This document shows, piece after piece, positions 33,874 through 42,989 of a DNA stretch of 64,000 bases. The stretch is from Oligoflexia bacterium (GTDB lineage Bacteria > Bdellovibrionota > UBA1018). The position numbers and the translations under genes are program-made. Below the pieces are notes generated by a model. The model did no database searches, had not been told where the DNA came from, and saw nothing but the letters and a program-made list of their open reading frames with translations. Positions within the stretch are counted from its first letter, which is position 1. The number at the start of each line of letters is the position of its first letter. Location of the stretch: NCBI GenBank assembly GCA_903895855.1, contig CAITVN010000015.1, forward strand, positions 62,001 through 126,000, given 5' to 3'.

Positions 33874-35115
33874 CTAGAGCCGAATGGATGCGCCGATTAA
33901 GGCATTGTACATCTCGTGTTTCCAGCGGTTAGCGAAAACCATGTCTAATGCTCTGACTCCACCAAAAACGCGCTCGACAAGACTCGTTTCTGCGAACCGA
34001 ATTCCGAGTTGAAGCCCATAAACCCTTCCTGATCCTTTCCACGACCAGGTTTCGAATCCAACGCCGCCTTCGACCGTGAGTTTTGATCCCAGAAAAAGGG
34101 TCGGAAAAACCATCGCCGTCGCCCCAAAACTCTGATTTGTTTTTCCGTTTTCACGACTCTTGACTGAAAATCCACACAAACTTGGACGAATCCACAAAGC
34201 TTTGTAAATTCGAAAAAAAGGAGTCCAACCCACATTGCTGGTCAACGTTGCGCCGGCCCCGGGTTGCGAAATAAATTTTGCAGCCACCTCAAAGCTTAGC
34301 CACTGTAAAGGCTCTTTTGGATCAGTGTTGTTTTCAGCAATATCGACTACCGATGCTCCGTAGGTAATTTGATGCTGAATTTCAGCGTCAGCGCTGACTA
34401 AAGCCGATGATTCAGGCTGAGTCGCAGCAAAGGCCTGTACGAACTGCTCACGATTGAAGGCTTGAGTTGGAGTAATCATGCCATCCTTGGCTTCTACAAA
34501 TTGATTCTCACGAACCAATTGTCCTTTACCCTCCATGATCGTCTCTTCATTACTTGCGACTTCAACGGTGCCTTGAAGGGTGTGAACGGCAGCCGCTTTA
34601 TCTTCGGGAACTGAATAAACAAAATCGGTACCTCTGACACCCATTACCGCTGAACGGGTGCGCACCATGAATCGAGGACCCCTTTTTGCCGCTGCATCAT
34701 CGAGCTTGGGCTTACGAATGATTCCGCGAATTTCACCAGCAATGAGGTCTTGGGTTGGAACCCCATCGTTCGGTGGGCGAACCTCCATCTCGGTCGAACG
34801 TCCGATGATGAGTTTTGAGCCATCAGCAAATCGTATTTTGGCAGCACCCTTTGGCCCAGTCTTAATTCGGTCACCGATTTCAATTCGCGTGCCGGGAGCT
34901 CCGACTTTATTGCCCTGTGGAGTCTTCACCAGCACAATGCGGTCACCATCGATTGACTCGATAACCGGGCTTGACGGGTTGTCTTTGTTCGCTGAATCGG
35001 CGCCCTGATTGTCGGCGGCAATACTCTGACAAGCGATGAGTGAGCCTAGGGTGAACAATAGGGCAACTAAAGTAACCGGCGGCACGATTGATTTTTGTAC
35101 TGTGGTGTTTTTCAT
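33874..35115 (-). CDS. FecR-domain protein with C-terminal beta-barrel-like region
   Basis: 413 residues. N-terminal signal with possible lipobox LIAC; FecR domain at about 60-200 (KTGPKGAAKIRFADGSKLII; SAVMGVRGTDFVYSV; LQGTVEVAS). The C-terminal third is strand-rich (FGATAMVFPTLFLGSKLTVE then IRL at the end) like an outer-membrane barrel. FecR domains elsewhere bind or signal in the periplasm. Its start is 19 nt from the divergent ferredoxin-like gene. Confidence 0.82.
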   Translation of the reverse strand: MKNTTVQKSIVPPVTLVALLFTLGSLIACQSIAADNQGADSANKDNPSSPVIESIDGDRIVLVKTPQGNKVGAPGTRIEIGDRIKTGPKGAAKIRFADGSKLIIGRSTEMEVRPPNDGVPTQDLIAGEIRGIIRKPKLDDAAAKRGPRFMVRTRSAVMGVRGTDFVYSVPEDKAAAVHTLQGTVEVASNEETIMEGKGQLVRENQFVEAKDGMITPTQAFNREQFVQAFAATQPESSALVSADAEIQHQITYGASVVDIAENNTDPKEPLQWLSFEVAAKFISQPGAGATLTSNVGWTPFFRIYKALWIRPSLCGFSVKSRENGKTNQSFGATAMVFPTLFLGSKLTVEGGVGFETWSWKGSGRVYGLQLGIRFAETSLVERVFGGVRALDMVFANRWKHEMYNALIGASIRL

Positions 35116-35134
35116 GTAAAACTCACCTTAAGTT

Positions 35135-35473
35135 ATGAGTGAAAAAAAACTGACTAGCAAGCTTAAAGCCCATGTCTTTATTTGTACCAATACCAGGCCG
35201 GCGGGCCATGAACGGGGATGTTGCCAATCAAAAGGTTCTGAAGACCTGTTGATCAAGCTAAAAAAAAGGGCGGCCGCACGGGGAGTCTTGACCGACATTC
35301 GTATTCAAAAAGCGGGGTGTCTTGATGTTTGTGAGAATGGGCCTGCAATGGTCGTCTACCCAGAGGGAGTTTGGTACGGGCCAGTTAAAGAGACTGATCT
35401 TGATGAAATTATCGAGTCGCATTTGATTGCTGGCGCCGCCGTCAAAAGACTGATGATACCTGACAAAATGTAA
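35135..35473 (+). CDS. Thioredoxin-like [2Fe-2S] ferredoxin
   Basis: 112 residues. Cluster-binding cysteines: one in HVFICTNTRP, one in GCCQSKG, one in QKAGCLDVCENGP (two Cys), the pattern of Shethna-type/NuoE-like thioredoxin-fold ferredoxins; GPAMVVYPEGVWYGPV completes the fold. Carries electrons; partner unknown. Divergent from the FecR gene with overlapping promoters. Confidence 0.9.
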   Translation: MSEKKLTSKLKAHVFICTNTRPAGHERGCCQSKGSEDLLIKLKKRAAARGVLTDIRIQKAGCLDVCENGPAMVVYPEGVWYGPVKETDLDEIIESHLIAGAAVKRLMIPDKM

Positions 35474-35514
35474 AAGTTCTGGCCCATTAAGTTTTCGCTG
35501 GGTACAATAGGGGT

Positions 35515-36087
35515 ATGTCGAAGGTTCGCCGTAGAATAATACTGATCAATCGGCCTTTTCAATTTCGCTTTGCCATTTTTGTTTGCTCGTGGATTATTGC
35601 CATGAGTTTTGTGTACCCCGCCATTCTTCAGCAAGTTTTTAATCTGTTCTTTAGGTACCTAGAGCTCGATCCGATGGGACCCGCCGTTGAGAACATCACC
35701 AAGGCTAAGTCTGAAGTATTCACTTTGATCATCACACTTCAAGCCGCGTTTGTTGGCGCTACTTTCTTGCTGAGTATTTTCTTGTCACACCGAATTGCGG
35801 GCCCTCTTTATAAATTAGGAAAATATTTTGACAAGGGCGCCGAAGGCGATATTTCTGAAGACCTTCATTTTCGAAAGGCCGACCACTTCAAAGAACTCGC
35901 TAGCAAATACAATCACTTCTTAGTGGGCCTTCGAGGTAGGTTTTCTCGCAGCGCTAGTTTAGCAGTCGAGGCCACAGAGGCTATTGAGAGACTAGAAAGT
36001 CAGCCCGAATTTTCGCAGCTTTCGTCGAATTCTGATTGGAAAAAAATTCGAGAAAAATTGGCTGAAATAAAAAAAACCAATCAGTAG
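35515..36087 (+). CDS. Two-helix membrane protein with HAMP-like domain
   Basis: 190 residues: helix about 18-40, helix about 75-97, then a HAMP-like linker (RIAGPLYKLGKYFDKGAEGD) and a coiled-coil tail. No kinase, GGDEF or chemotaxis signalling domain follows, so it is a truncated or accessory sensor. Bdellovibrio-type genomes carry several such short HAMP proteins. Function unknown. Confidence 0.75.
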   Translation: MSKVRRRIILINRPFQFRFAIFVCSWIIAMSFVYPAILQQVFNLFFRYLELDPMGPAVENITKAKSEVFTLIITLQAAFVGATFLLSIFLSHRIAGPLYKLGKYFDKGAEGDISEDLHFRKADHFKELASKYNHFLVGLRGRFSRSASLAVEATEAIERLESQPEFSQLSSNSDWKKIREKLAEIKKTNQ

Positions 36088-36095
36088 AGTTTACC

Positions 36096-36509
36096 TTGAT
36101 TAAGTTTCGTCCACATCATTTTCTGTGTAACTTGGGTTTTCAAGGAAACGGATATTCGCCTGAGTTCACTGAAAATTTCAGGTTGATCAACGCCCTTACA
36201 GTAGGGGCTGCGGGTGACGCGGGCAGGGTTGAAATCGAAGTGACTCTTGAAACCGATTCGATCTGCGGTCCTTGTCCGAATCGAAATCAAAGTCGGTGTG
36301 CCACTCAAGACAAGATTGATAGGCTTGATGAGGCGCATGCTGAAATACTGAGTTTAAAAGATGGCGAACGATTAACCTGGGTCGAAGCCTTAGCGCGAAT
36401 TAAGAAAGAGTTTAGCCTTGAGAAGTTTCACAAGGCCTGTGCGCCTTGTTCATGGAAAGATTCGGGATATTGCGAGAGTGCGCTCAGAAAGTTACACGGT
36501 CAGAAATAA
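36096..36509 (+). CDS. DUF1284 iron-sulfur-type protein
   Basis: 137 residues. The start RPHHFLCNLGFQGNGYSPEF is the hallmark of DUF1284; six cysteines (CGPCPN, CATQ, CAPC, YCES) fit an Fe-S cluster. Starts with TTG at 36096, nine nt after the previous stop. Overlaps the Slt start region only slightly. Biochemical role unknown; some members bind Fe-S. Confidence 0.82.
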   Translation: MIKFRPHHFLCNLGFQGNGYSPEFTENFRLINALTVGAAGDAGRVEIEVTLETDSICGPCPNRNQSRCATQDKIDRLDEAHAEILSLKDGERLTWVEALARIKKEFSLEKFHKACAPCSWKDSGYCESALRKLHGQK

Positions 36510-36523
36510 TCGAGGTCATGCCA

Positions 36524-38410
36524 ATGAAACCAGCCAGAGAAAAGCTATGCCCAAATTGGATGCTTACAAAACCCAGTCGAACCTTCGTTATAACGGCCTG
36601 TTTAGCGGTGTTTCTTTCGGGCATTGCGTTCGCTGCGCCATCTACGAAGCGTGTAAAGAAGCCGATTAAGAAGGCTGCGAGGGTAGAAAAAGTAGATCCC
36701 GAACGCGTATTAATTGAAGAGTTGGTTCGGTTTCAAAAAGGTGATCTGCAGGCTAGAAAAAAACCAAGAGTGAGCAAGGTTCCAGGGCAAGATAGTTGGG
36801 CAGATTACTGGGCCGCCATTGCACTCGACAAAGATCTGAAGAACCTCAAGGCTAGCCCAATGCCACTAAGTAAGGCGAAGCTTCTCAAATATGAAAACTG
36901 GAACAATGGCTCTAGCAGATTTTTGGCCCAGTTCGCGCAGTCAGCCTGGTTGAAAAAAGTTAGAGAGTGGCAGATCGATGCCGATTTTTCGGCTGCAGAC
37001 ACGGCGTTCAAAATTAAAGACTATGCAGTGGGATTTAATTTACTCACGAGAGGCTTTGATCGCCTCGGATTAGGTAATGGCCAGATTCAGGGTCGGCAAT
37101 TACTGACGAAATCAGTGGCCGACTTATTTTCTCAATTTTGCTCGGTGACTAAAGATTCGCTGATTCTGAAGCGTTGCTCACTTTGGGCGTGGGTCTTAGT
37201 TGATCAAGTGGGATCAAATTCACCCGCCGGAAAATTGGTGATGGGCCGACTTAAAAGTTTGATTGGTGATTTTCGGTCGTCAAAGATTTCTTCAAAGCAA
37301 ACTCAAAACTATTCAGCGCCTGATCCCGATCTTGCTCTATTTGATGAAGCGTTTGACGATTACTCGCATGATCGAAATGGAAAAGGCGAAGAAAAATTTC
37401 GAAAAATTCTGCAAGATTTTCCTCGCTCAGCCCACCGACATCGAGCGCGCTACTGGCTGGGTCATTGTTTAGTGAAGGCGGGCAAAGAGCCCGAATCGAG
37501 ACTGGTTTGGGCGCAAGTGGCTTCAGAGAGTCCAATGACTTGGTACGGTTTGAGGGCAGCCGAACTTTTGAATCAAGATCCTCGCCTACGGTTTGCGGCA
37601 GAGCTGCCTGTCGAGCTGAATGGCAATCCTGATTGGCGAGGGTTTACCCCTGCCCAGTTAGAGCGGGTTGAGCGCCTTCAGTCGTTGGCTAAAGTTGCAG
37701 GGGCAGGTGAATTTCTTTCATTAGAGGCCGATGCCTTGGTGATGCGTTCGCAGTGGTCAGATGCGCAAGTGCTGCAAGTGGCTTCGGTGGTTTGCGATGG
37801 GGCGAGTTATCGCCTGTGCTTTCAGACTTTGGGCGAACTCATTCAGCGCGGCAGTGATGCAGTTTACACTTCGTGGGGGCGAAAGCGGGCGTTTCCGCGG
37901 CCGTTTTTAGACTCGATTGAAGAGGTGGCAAAAAGAGAGGGATTAGATCCTTGGTTGGTGATTGGCCTGATCAAGCAAGAGTCTGCTTTTGAGGCCGGCG
38001 TGCGTTCGAGCGCAAATGCTCAGGGGCTCATGCAGCTCATGCCCGCAACAGCGCTAGAGGTTAATCCGGCTCTTGATGTTTCTGATCTTCAAGACCCCAA
38101 AACAAATATTGAGACAGGCGCCAAGTACCTGAAAATGCTTTTGACTCAATTCAAAGGAAATGTGCCATTTGCTTTGGCTGCCTACAATGCGGGGCCTCAC
38201 CGTGTGAAGAAATGGGTTGAAGACAAACGCCATGAAGGCGGAATGGAATTTTTCATGGAGCGCATTCCGTTTAAAGAAACGCGCGACTATGTGGCTTCGA
38301 TCATGCGAAATTACTATTGGTATTACACCGAGAACGATTCGACTTTGAAGCCGAAATGGTCTGATTTTTGGGTTGCACCGGTAGAGGCGCAGGTGAGTGC
38401 CGCGAAGTGA
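36524..38410 (+). CDS. slt: Soluble lytic murein transglycosylase, Slt70-like
   Basis: 628 residues from ATG 36524, chosen because GAGG lies 8 nt before it; a signal peptide ends SGIAFAAPS. Alpha-helical doughnut region (about 60-440, including TPR-like KGEEKFRKILQDFP), then the catalytic SLT domain (about 470-600): IKQESAFEAGVRSSANAQG with catalytic Glu, LMQLMPATA, AYNAGPHRVKKW. Cleaves peptidoglycan to anhydro-muropeptides in the periplasm. Typical length and layout. Confidence 0.9.
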   Translation: MKPAREKLCPNWMLTKPSRTFVITACLAVFLSGIAFAAPSTKRVKKPIKKAARVEKVDPERVLIEELVRFQKGDLQARKKPRVSKVPGQDSWADYWAAIALDKDLKNLKASPMPLSKAKLLKYENWNNGSSRFLAQFAQSAWLKKVREWQIDADFSAADTAFKIKDYAVGFNLLTRGFDRLGLGNGQIQGRQLLTKSVADLFSQFCSVTKDSLILKRCSLWAWVLVDQVGSNSPAGKLVMGRLKSLIGDFRSSKISSKQTQNYSAPDPDLALFDEAFDDYSHDRNGKGEEKFRKILQDFPRSAHRHRARYWLGHCLVKAGKEPESRLVWAQVASESPMTWYGLRAAELLNQDPRLRFAAELPVELNGNPDWRGFTPAQLERVERLQSLAKVAGAGEFLSLEADALVMRSQWSDAQVLQVASVVCDGASYRLCFQTLGELIQRGSDAVYTSWGRKRAFPRPFLDSIEEVAKREGLDPWLVIGLIKQESAFEAGVRSSANAQGLMQLMPATALEVNPALDVSDLQDPKTNIETGAKYLKMLLTQFKGNVPFALAAYNAGPHRVKKWVEDKRHEGGMEFFMERIPFKETRDYVASIMRNYYWYYTENDSTLKPKWSDFWVAPVEAQVSAAK

Positions 38411-38448
38411 GCACTGGGGGGTTGGCGTAAGGCGCGGAGGTTTGCTTT

Positions 38449-39600
38449 TTATTGCGAGGTCGCTTTCAGATACCCCATTGGATCACTTTCAAACTCGCGA
38501 TAATTTTCAGGAGTGATGACCACTTGGTATGCGCGAGAATATTTTTCTTTAAACTTTGCCAGACCCGCGAGTTTTCCCTTGCGCCCACTTTTGACTTCGA
38601 TCGCAAAAATTTTCTTGCCGACTTTCAAGACAAAATCGACTTCAAAATCGCCTTCGCGCCAGTAGTATAGATCTTCGGCGGTTCTCAGTAATTGTGCACC
38701 TACTACCAGTTCAAATGCTCGTCCTCGCTCGGTGCTATCGTATTCGTCTAGAATCGATAATTGATAAAAGCAGGGGGCGAGTGGCAATATTTTTGGAGAA
38801 GAGGATTTAACCTTGATGGTGTTCTCAGAAAATTTTGCGAGCGCCTTGATCAAGAAAGCTCCCTCGTAGAGCGAAATATAGTACTTGATGAGGTCAGTGT
38901 TTCCTTTGTCTTGAATCTGACCGAGCAGTTTTGTGTAACTGATTTCTTGAGCTGGATAGGAGATTAAAATTTCGAATGCCTGTTTAAAAAGGGCTGGACT
39001 CTTGACGTTTTGGAATTGGAGAATGTCTTTTTCGATTACGGTTGAAATAATGGATTGTTTTACAAATTGGGCCCAGTCTCCGCTTTTGATGAAGGGATAA
39101 GATCCCGGGTATCCTCCGTAGCGAAGGTATTCTTCGAAGGTGAGGTGATACCCCCGGTTTGACTCCTCAGAGTTCCAATGAAAAACGGGGATTAGTTGGA
39201 ACCGCCCTGTCAGGCTCTCGGTCAGTCCCTTTTGGATCTGCAGAGAGCTCGATCCCAGCAGTACACAATTCAGTGGCTTCTTTTCTCGCTTGAACTGATC
39301 CCAGAGGGCTTTGATGACCTCTGACCAGTTTTCACATTTTTGAATCTCATCGATGACTAAAAGTTTTTGTTCTTGAAACGCGAGATGCCATTGTTCAATC
39401 AGCCAGTCTTTTGATGCATTGAATACCGAATCGCCGCTGACGTAATGAAACCGGTTTGCATGCTCGTGTTCGAGGTATTCGAGAGTGGTGGTTGTTTTGC
39501 CAACCTGTCGGGGTCCTATGATGACCTGTAAAAGCCCATTGTTGAGTTTTAAGTTGCTGTCTAACTTGTCAATAAACTTAAGTTTTATTGATTTTTTCAT
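38449..39600 (-). CDS. AAA ATPase of the AAA_14/DUF4143 family, gene 3
   Basis: 383 residues. Walker A IGPRQVGKTTTT, Walker B LLVIDEIQKC, sensor LLGSSSLQI, and C-terminal PD-(D/E)xK-like pattern EGDFEVDFVLKVGKKI then FAIEVKSGRKG. ATG 39600 is only 7 nt after a -10 box TAACCT (39608-39613), which pairs with TTGACC (39631-39636) over a 17-nt spacer; no Shine-Dalgarno, so leaderless. Its inverted repeat spans both promoter boxes. Confidence 0.88.
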   Translation of the reverse strand: MKKSIKLKFIDKLDSNLKLNNGLLQVIIGPRQVGKTTTTLEYLEHEHANRFHYVSGDSVFNASKDWLIEQWHLAFQEQKLLVIDEIQKCENWSEVIKALWDQFKREKKPLNCVLLGSSSLQIQKGLTESLTGRFQLIPVFHWNSEESNRGYHLTFEEYLRYGGYPGSYPFIKSGDWAQFVKQSIISTVIEKDILQFQNVKSPALFKQAFEILISYPAQEISYTKLLGQIQDKGNTDLIKYYISLYEGAFLIKALAKFSENTIKVKSSSPKILPLAPCFYQLSILDEYDSTERGRAFELVVGAQLLRTAEDLYYWREGDFEVDFVLKVGKKIFAIEVKSGRKGKLAGLAKFKEKYSRAYQVVITPENYREFESDPMGYLKATSQ

Positions 39601-39604
39601 TTTT

Positions 39605-39642
39605 ACTAGGTTAGCCTATTAAAAATGATAGGTCAATCTAGT
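39605..39642. repeat. Inverted repeat covering the promoter of AAA/DUF4143 gene 3
   Basis: Arms 39605-39619 and 39628-39642 pair at 12 of 15 positions with an 8-nt spacer. On the minus strand one arm holds the -35 box TTGACC and the other the -10 box TAACCT. Confidence 0.7.
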
Positions 39643-39695
39643 GTTTTTGATGTCGTGCCGAAGCCTGCGTTCTGATCGCACCACCCGATTTCTAG

Positions 39696-40511
39696 CTACT
39701 GCGTGGCTGGACTAATCTGAGCATCGACAGGCAGCCACCACGGCGAAATTTTCGAGAAATTAATGTGGGCGGTTCGTTTCTTGAATTGGCAACCTTCAAG
39801 TTTTTTCTCAAAAATAGGGCCATTTTTTGCCGATTTGAGAAAATTTTGCGAGTAGTACCCGCGGCAATTAAAGCCCTTGCCTGAGCTAAACTGAATCAGA
39901 TCATTTAAGTATTGGCCCGAATCAAAAAAACTATCGAAAAAAAGTAAACTTTCAAACGAGACCGGTGCTGTTAGTTGGCCCAGAGAAACCGCGAAGTTAG
40001 GGTTTGTTTTCAGTGTTTTTCGAAACCCATCGTAACCGCCGCTAATGGTTAAAAAACTCACTTGAATTTCTTCGGCCGGAATCAAATCTAATGCCGACTG
40101 AACGATGTAGGTGAGCTCGTCTTCACTTAAAGACAAATGAGCAGAACCTGTCGACCAGAGCAATATCGACTCAGTCGTGGGCAAGATCGACATCACCCGA
40201 AGTTCACTTTGCAGTGTTTTCCACATGAGCGATGAATCTCGAGTCGATACTCGTTTCCATACGCTTTCTACGTTTTGATGGTGTGGCCCATCAAAGGTAA
40301 ACGTGATCAGCAGATGAAGTTTTTTCTGAATCAGCGAACTCGTGGGGCCTCCGCCTTCTGGCGGCAAAAAATTTCCGTAAAAGCAGCCCTTAGCTGAGGT
40401 ACTGAAGTCTTCACGCCAACGGCAGTCAGACTGCGCCGCAGATGCCAAGTTGAGCCCGCCACACAAAGCGCAGGCCGACAACACTGTAAATTTCATCATT
40501 CGATTCATCAT
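39696..40511 (-). CDS. Secreted protein of unknown function
   Basis: 271 residues from ATG 40511 (40508 also possible). Signal peptide MMNRMMKFTVLSACALCGG ending near ASAAQ. The middle (ESILLWSTGSAHLSLSEDEL; ISGGYDGFRKTL) hints at a caspase-like or clostripain-like alpha/beta fold, but no firm catalytic pair is seen. Three or four cysteines. Monocistronic. No family recognised. Confidence 0.62.
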   Translation of the reverse strand: MMNRMMKFTVLSACALCGGLNLASAAQSDCRWREDFSTSAKGCFYGNFLPPEGGGPTSSLIQKKLHLLITFTFDGPHHQNVESVWKRVSTRDSSLMWKTLQSELRVMSILPTTESILLWSTGSAHLSLSEDELTYIVQSALDLIPAEEIQVSFLTISGGYDGFRKTLKTNPNFAVSLGQLTAPVSFESLLFFDSFFDSGQYLNDLIQFSSGKGFNCRGYYSQNFLKSAKNGPIFEKKLEGCQFKKRTAHINFSKISPWWLPVDAQISPATQ

Positions 40512-40740
40512 TAAAAATATCTCTTTTGGCAAATAGGTACGGCCTACCGCAAAAGTACGGCCCCCTTCCGATTAATTGACCAATTCAATACAGTAATGAG
40601 TGGATTTATTCTATCTGATTTTTAAAGTTATAATAGTTAATAAATACAGATAGATAGCCGTAGGTTAGAGGCCACCTGCTTGACGACGTTATTGCTGTCA
40701 AACTCTGGGCGACTCTTTTATCTGCAAGAATCCGAGTTCA

Positions 40741-40785
40741 TGCCTCTATCGATTTTAAAGCAAAACGATAAAATCGACAGAGGCA
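40741..40785. repeat. 17-bp inverted repeat in a gene-free stretch
   Basis: Arms 40741-40757 (TGCCTCTATCGATTTTA) and 40769-40785 pair with one mismatch around 11 nt. It lies about 85 nt beyond the 3' end of the next gene; no T-run follows on either strand. The surrounding 40.53-40.87 kb is AT-rich and shows no gene. Confidence 0.6.
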
Positions 40786-40870
40786 CAAAAATAACCGAAG
40801 TCAGCAAAAATAGTAACAAACGAAAGTAGCTCTACCCTTGCTCAATGTCTAATTCTCGATGTGAAGGAGC

Positions 40871-41458
40871 TTATTCAACACAATTTTGTGCAGCAAACTC
40901 ATACTTCTCTTTCATTTCTTTTTGCACAGCTTTAATTGTTTGACTGAGGCACCAGGTCTTATGGGGCCCATTCTCTCCAGCCCATTTTCCATCACTTTTT
41001 GAAGCACACTTCTTCGATGATCGAATAGCGCGACCTAAGTGAACTGATTGGTCGGCGTACCTATCGCAATAATCTTCTTCAGTTCCGCCGCTTGCAAATG
41101 CACTATCTTTCAGACAAGTAATTCGATGATATCCTTTACAATGATCTTTACCATGACAGGCAACCTTGGTTAACGGATCCACGCACGCCGCTGTTTCACC
41201 AGAAAGATTAAGATTCGACGCATCCTTTGCGACCCCTTTCTGATATCCCCTGTCTTTGCAAAATTGATCAGCAGAAGAATGATCTGAGGTTGCACAGATC
41301 CGATGAACTGTCCCTTGCCAAATTACCCCAGGGATGTATCCACCCTTGTCTTCATACTGCACCGTATTTGCGAGCTCCAGCGGAACAATAATCAATTCCC
41401 CAGCATAAACAAAATTTAGAGACAAAAGAAAGAAAAACAGAATGATCATTCGAACCAT
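40871..41458 (-). CDS. Secreted cysteine-rich protein downstream of an 8-bp repeat tract
   Basis: 195 residues from ATG 41458 (MVRMIILFFFLLSL), which gives a normal signal peptide; upstream in-frame codons would translate the repeat tract. About 12 cysteines in the mature part (RICATSDHSS, QFCKDRGY, KVACHGKDHCKGYHRITC) suggest disulfide bonds. No family recognised. The repeat just before the start could vary its expression. Confidence 0.6.
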   Translation of the reverse strand: MVRMIILFFFLLSLNFVYAGELIIVPLELANTVQYEDKGGYIPGVIWQGTVHRICATSDHSSADQFCKDRGYQKGVAKDASNLNLSGETAACVDPLTKVACHGKDHCKGYHRITCLKDSAFASGGTEEDYCDRYADQSVHLGRAIRSSKKCASKSDGKWAGENGPHKTWCLSQTIKAVQKEMKEKYEFAAQNCVE

Positions 41459-41468
41459 AATACATCCC

Positions 41469-41516
41469 CCACACAGCCACACAGCCACACAGCCACACAG
41501 CCACACAGCCACACAG
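41469..41516. repeat. Six tandem copies of an 8-bp unit (CCACACAG)
   Basis: Six perfect copies, 48 bp, ending 11 nt upstream of the start codon of the minus-strand secreted-protein gene. Since 8 is not a multiple of 3, loss or gain of a copy shifts any upstream reading frame and changes promoter or ribosome-site spacing. The rest of 41.52-41.87 kb contains no clear gene. Confidence 0.9.
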
Positions 41517-41783
41517 CGACATGCTATGTGTAAACACTGTCAAGCTTGGTCTCAATTCTATGACAATATTTTGAGAGAATCAAAGAAATGTGAAGACCCA
41601 AGTTTTGTCAGCGAAATTGATACCGAAGGCGCTTCTTTAAAGTGCGAGAGCTATTAGAGCACGTTACAAAAATTCGAATCGCCGTCAAAAAAGACACATC
41701 TTGACGGAAGAAAGTCATTCGATTTCTGTGGGAGCGCCAGGTTTAGGTTTGCTGACTCAAATAGCTCAGTTTCGTAAATTGCC

Positions 41784-41816
41784 GCTATTATTTGATTTGG
41801 CAATGCAAATAATAGC
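41784..41816. repeat. Perfect 11-bp hairpin downstream of ychF
   Basis: GCTATTATTTG and CAAATAATAGC (41784-41794, 41806-41816) with an 11-nt loop, about 60 nt past the ychF stop. AT-rich and without a clear T-tract; a weak terminator or mRNA-stabilising hairpin. Confidence 0.45.
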
Positions 41817-41873
41817 ATCAATTTGTGCAAATGAGACGATTTAGGGATCTCTCTATTGCCCAAGGATCGAAAC

Positions 41874-42974
41874 CTAAACGTTAAACCTAAAGTGCATGAT
41901 ATCGCCGTCTTTGACGACGTATTCTTTGCCTTCAACTTTGAGTGCGCCGGCATCGCGAATCGCTTGCTCAGACTTGTATTTGATCAAGTCGTTGTAGTGG
42001 TACACTTCAGCGCGAATGAACCCTTTTTCAAAGTCAGTGTGAATCACACCAGCGGCTTGAGGGGCTCTCCAGCCTTTTTCAATGGTCCAGGCACGCACTT
42101 CAATGTCACCAGCGGTGAAATAGGTTTCTAAGCCCAGAATCTCGTAGCCCGCCCGAATCACGCGGTTCAAGCCTGGCTCAGCCATGCCCATGTCTTTCAA
42201 GAATTCAGCTTTTTCGGCTTCATCGAGTTCAGAGATTTCGCTCTCGATTTTTCCGCAGATGGGTACCACGGGGCTACCTTCTTTTTTTGCATACTCAACC
42301 AGTTTAGAAAAATACGGATTACTCTCAGGGTGCGCGATGTCTTTGTCGTCAACGTTCGCGACGTACATGACTTTCTTGGCGGTGATGAGGTGAAAGTCAT
42401 CAATGAGAGCGAGCTCTTCGTGGTTGAGGTTCATGGCTCTAACGGGTTTACCACTTTCAAGCGCTGACTTGACGGGATCGAGAACTCCCATTTGGGCTGC
42501 GGCTCGTTTGTCTCCGGCTTTAGCTGCTTTTTGAGTCGATGAAAATTTCTTAGTAACTGTCTCAAGGTCAGCGAGAATGAGTTCGGTGTCGATCACCGAA
42601 ATGTCACGAAGGGGGTCAACGCTACCATCAACGTGAATGACGTTGCTGTCTGAAAAGCAGCGAACCACATGCGCGATCGCGTTGGTTTCACGAATGTGCC
42701 CGAGAAATTGATTTCCGAGGCCTTCGCCTTTTGATGCGCCTTTGACCAGACCAGCAATATCAACAAATGACATGGTGGCAGGAATGAGCTTTTGCGGCGG
42801 AATGAGCTCAGCGATTTTCGCGAGTCTAGTGTCGGGTACTTTCACCATTCCGGTATTGGGTTCAATCGTACAAAAAGGATAGTTGGCCGCTTCGGCTTTT
42901 GCTGAAGTCAGAGCATTGAAGATGGTTGATTTTCCGACGTTGGGTAGTCCGACGATTCCACATGCAATTGCCAT
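41874..42974 (-). CDS. ychF: Redox-regulated ATPase YchF
   Basis: 366 residues, normal length. G1 [15 protein letters not shown]3 [17 protein letters not shown]4-like NVDDKD, coiled-coil middle ([20 protein letters not shown]) and C-terminal TGS domain ([27 protein letters not shown]). YchF/OLA1 binds ATP and ribosomes and modulates stress responses. Lies 15 nt after pth in the conserved prs-pth-ychF arrangement. Confidence 0.97.
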   Translation of the reverse strand: MAIACGIVGLPNVGKSTIFNALTSAKAEAANYPFCTIEPNTGMVKVPDTRLAKIAELIPPQKLIPATMSFVDIAGLVKGASKGEGLGNQFLGHIRETNAIAHVVRCFSDSNVIHVDGSVDPLRDISVIDTELILADLETVTKKFSSTQKAAKAGDKRAAAQMGVLDPVKSALESGKPVRAMNLNHEELALIDDFHLITAKKVMYVANVDDKDIAHPESNPYFSKLVEYAKKEGSPVVPICGKIESEISELDEAEKAEFLKDMGMAEPGLNRVIRAGYEILGLETYFTAGDIEVRAWTIEKGWRAPQAAGVIHTDFEKGFIRAEVYHYNDLIKYKSEQAIRDAGALKVEGKEYVVKDGDIMHFRFNV

Positions 42975-42989
42975 TATTTCTCCTTGGTT

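Noticed and set aside
41469-41516. Short repeats as a CRISPR array
   Set aside because: Units are 8 bp, directly adjacent and without spacers; this is a simple tandem repeat.
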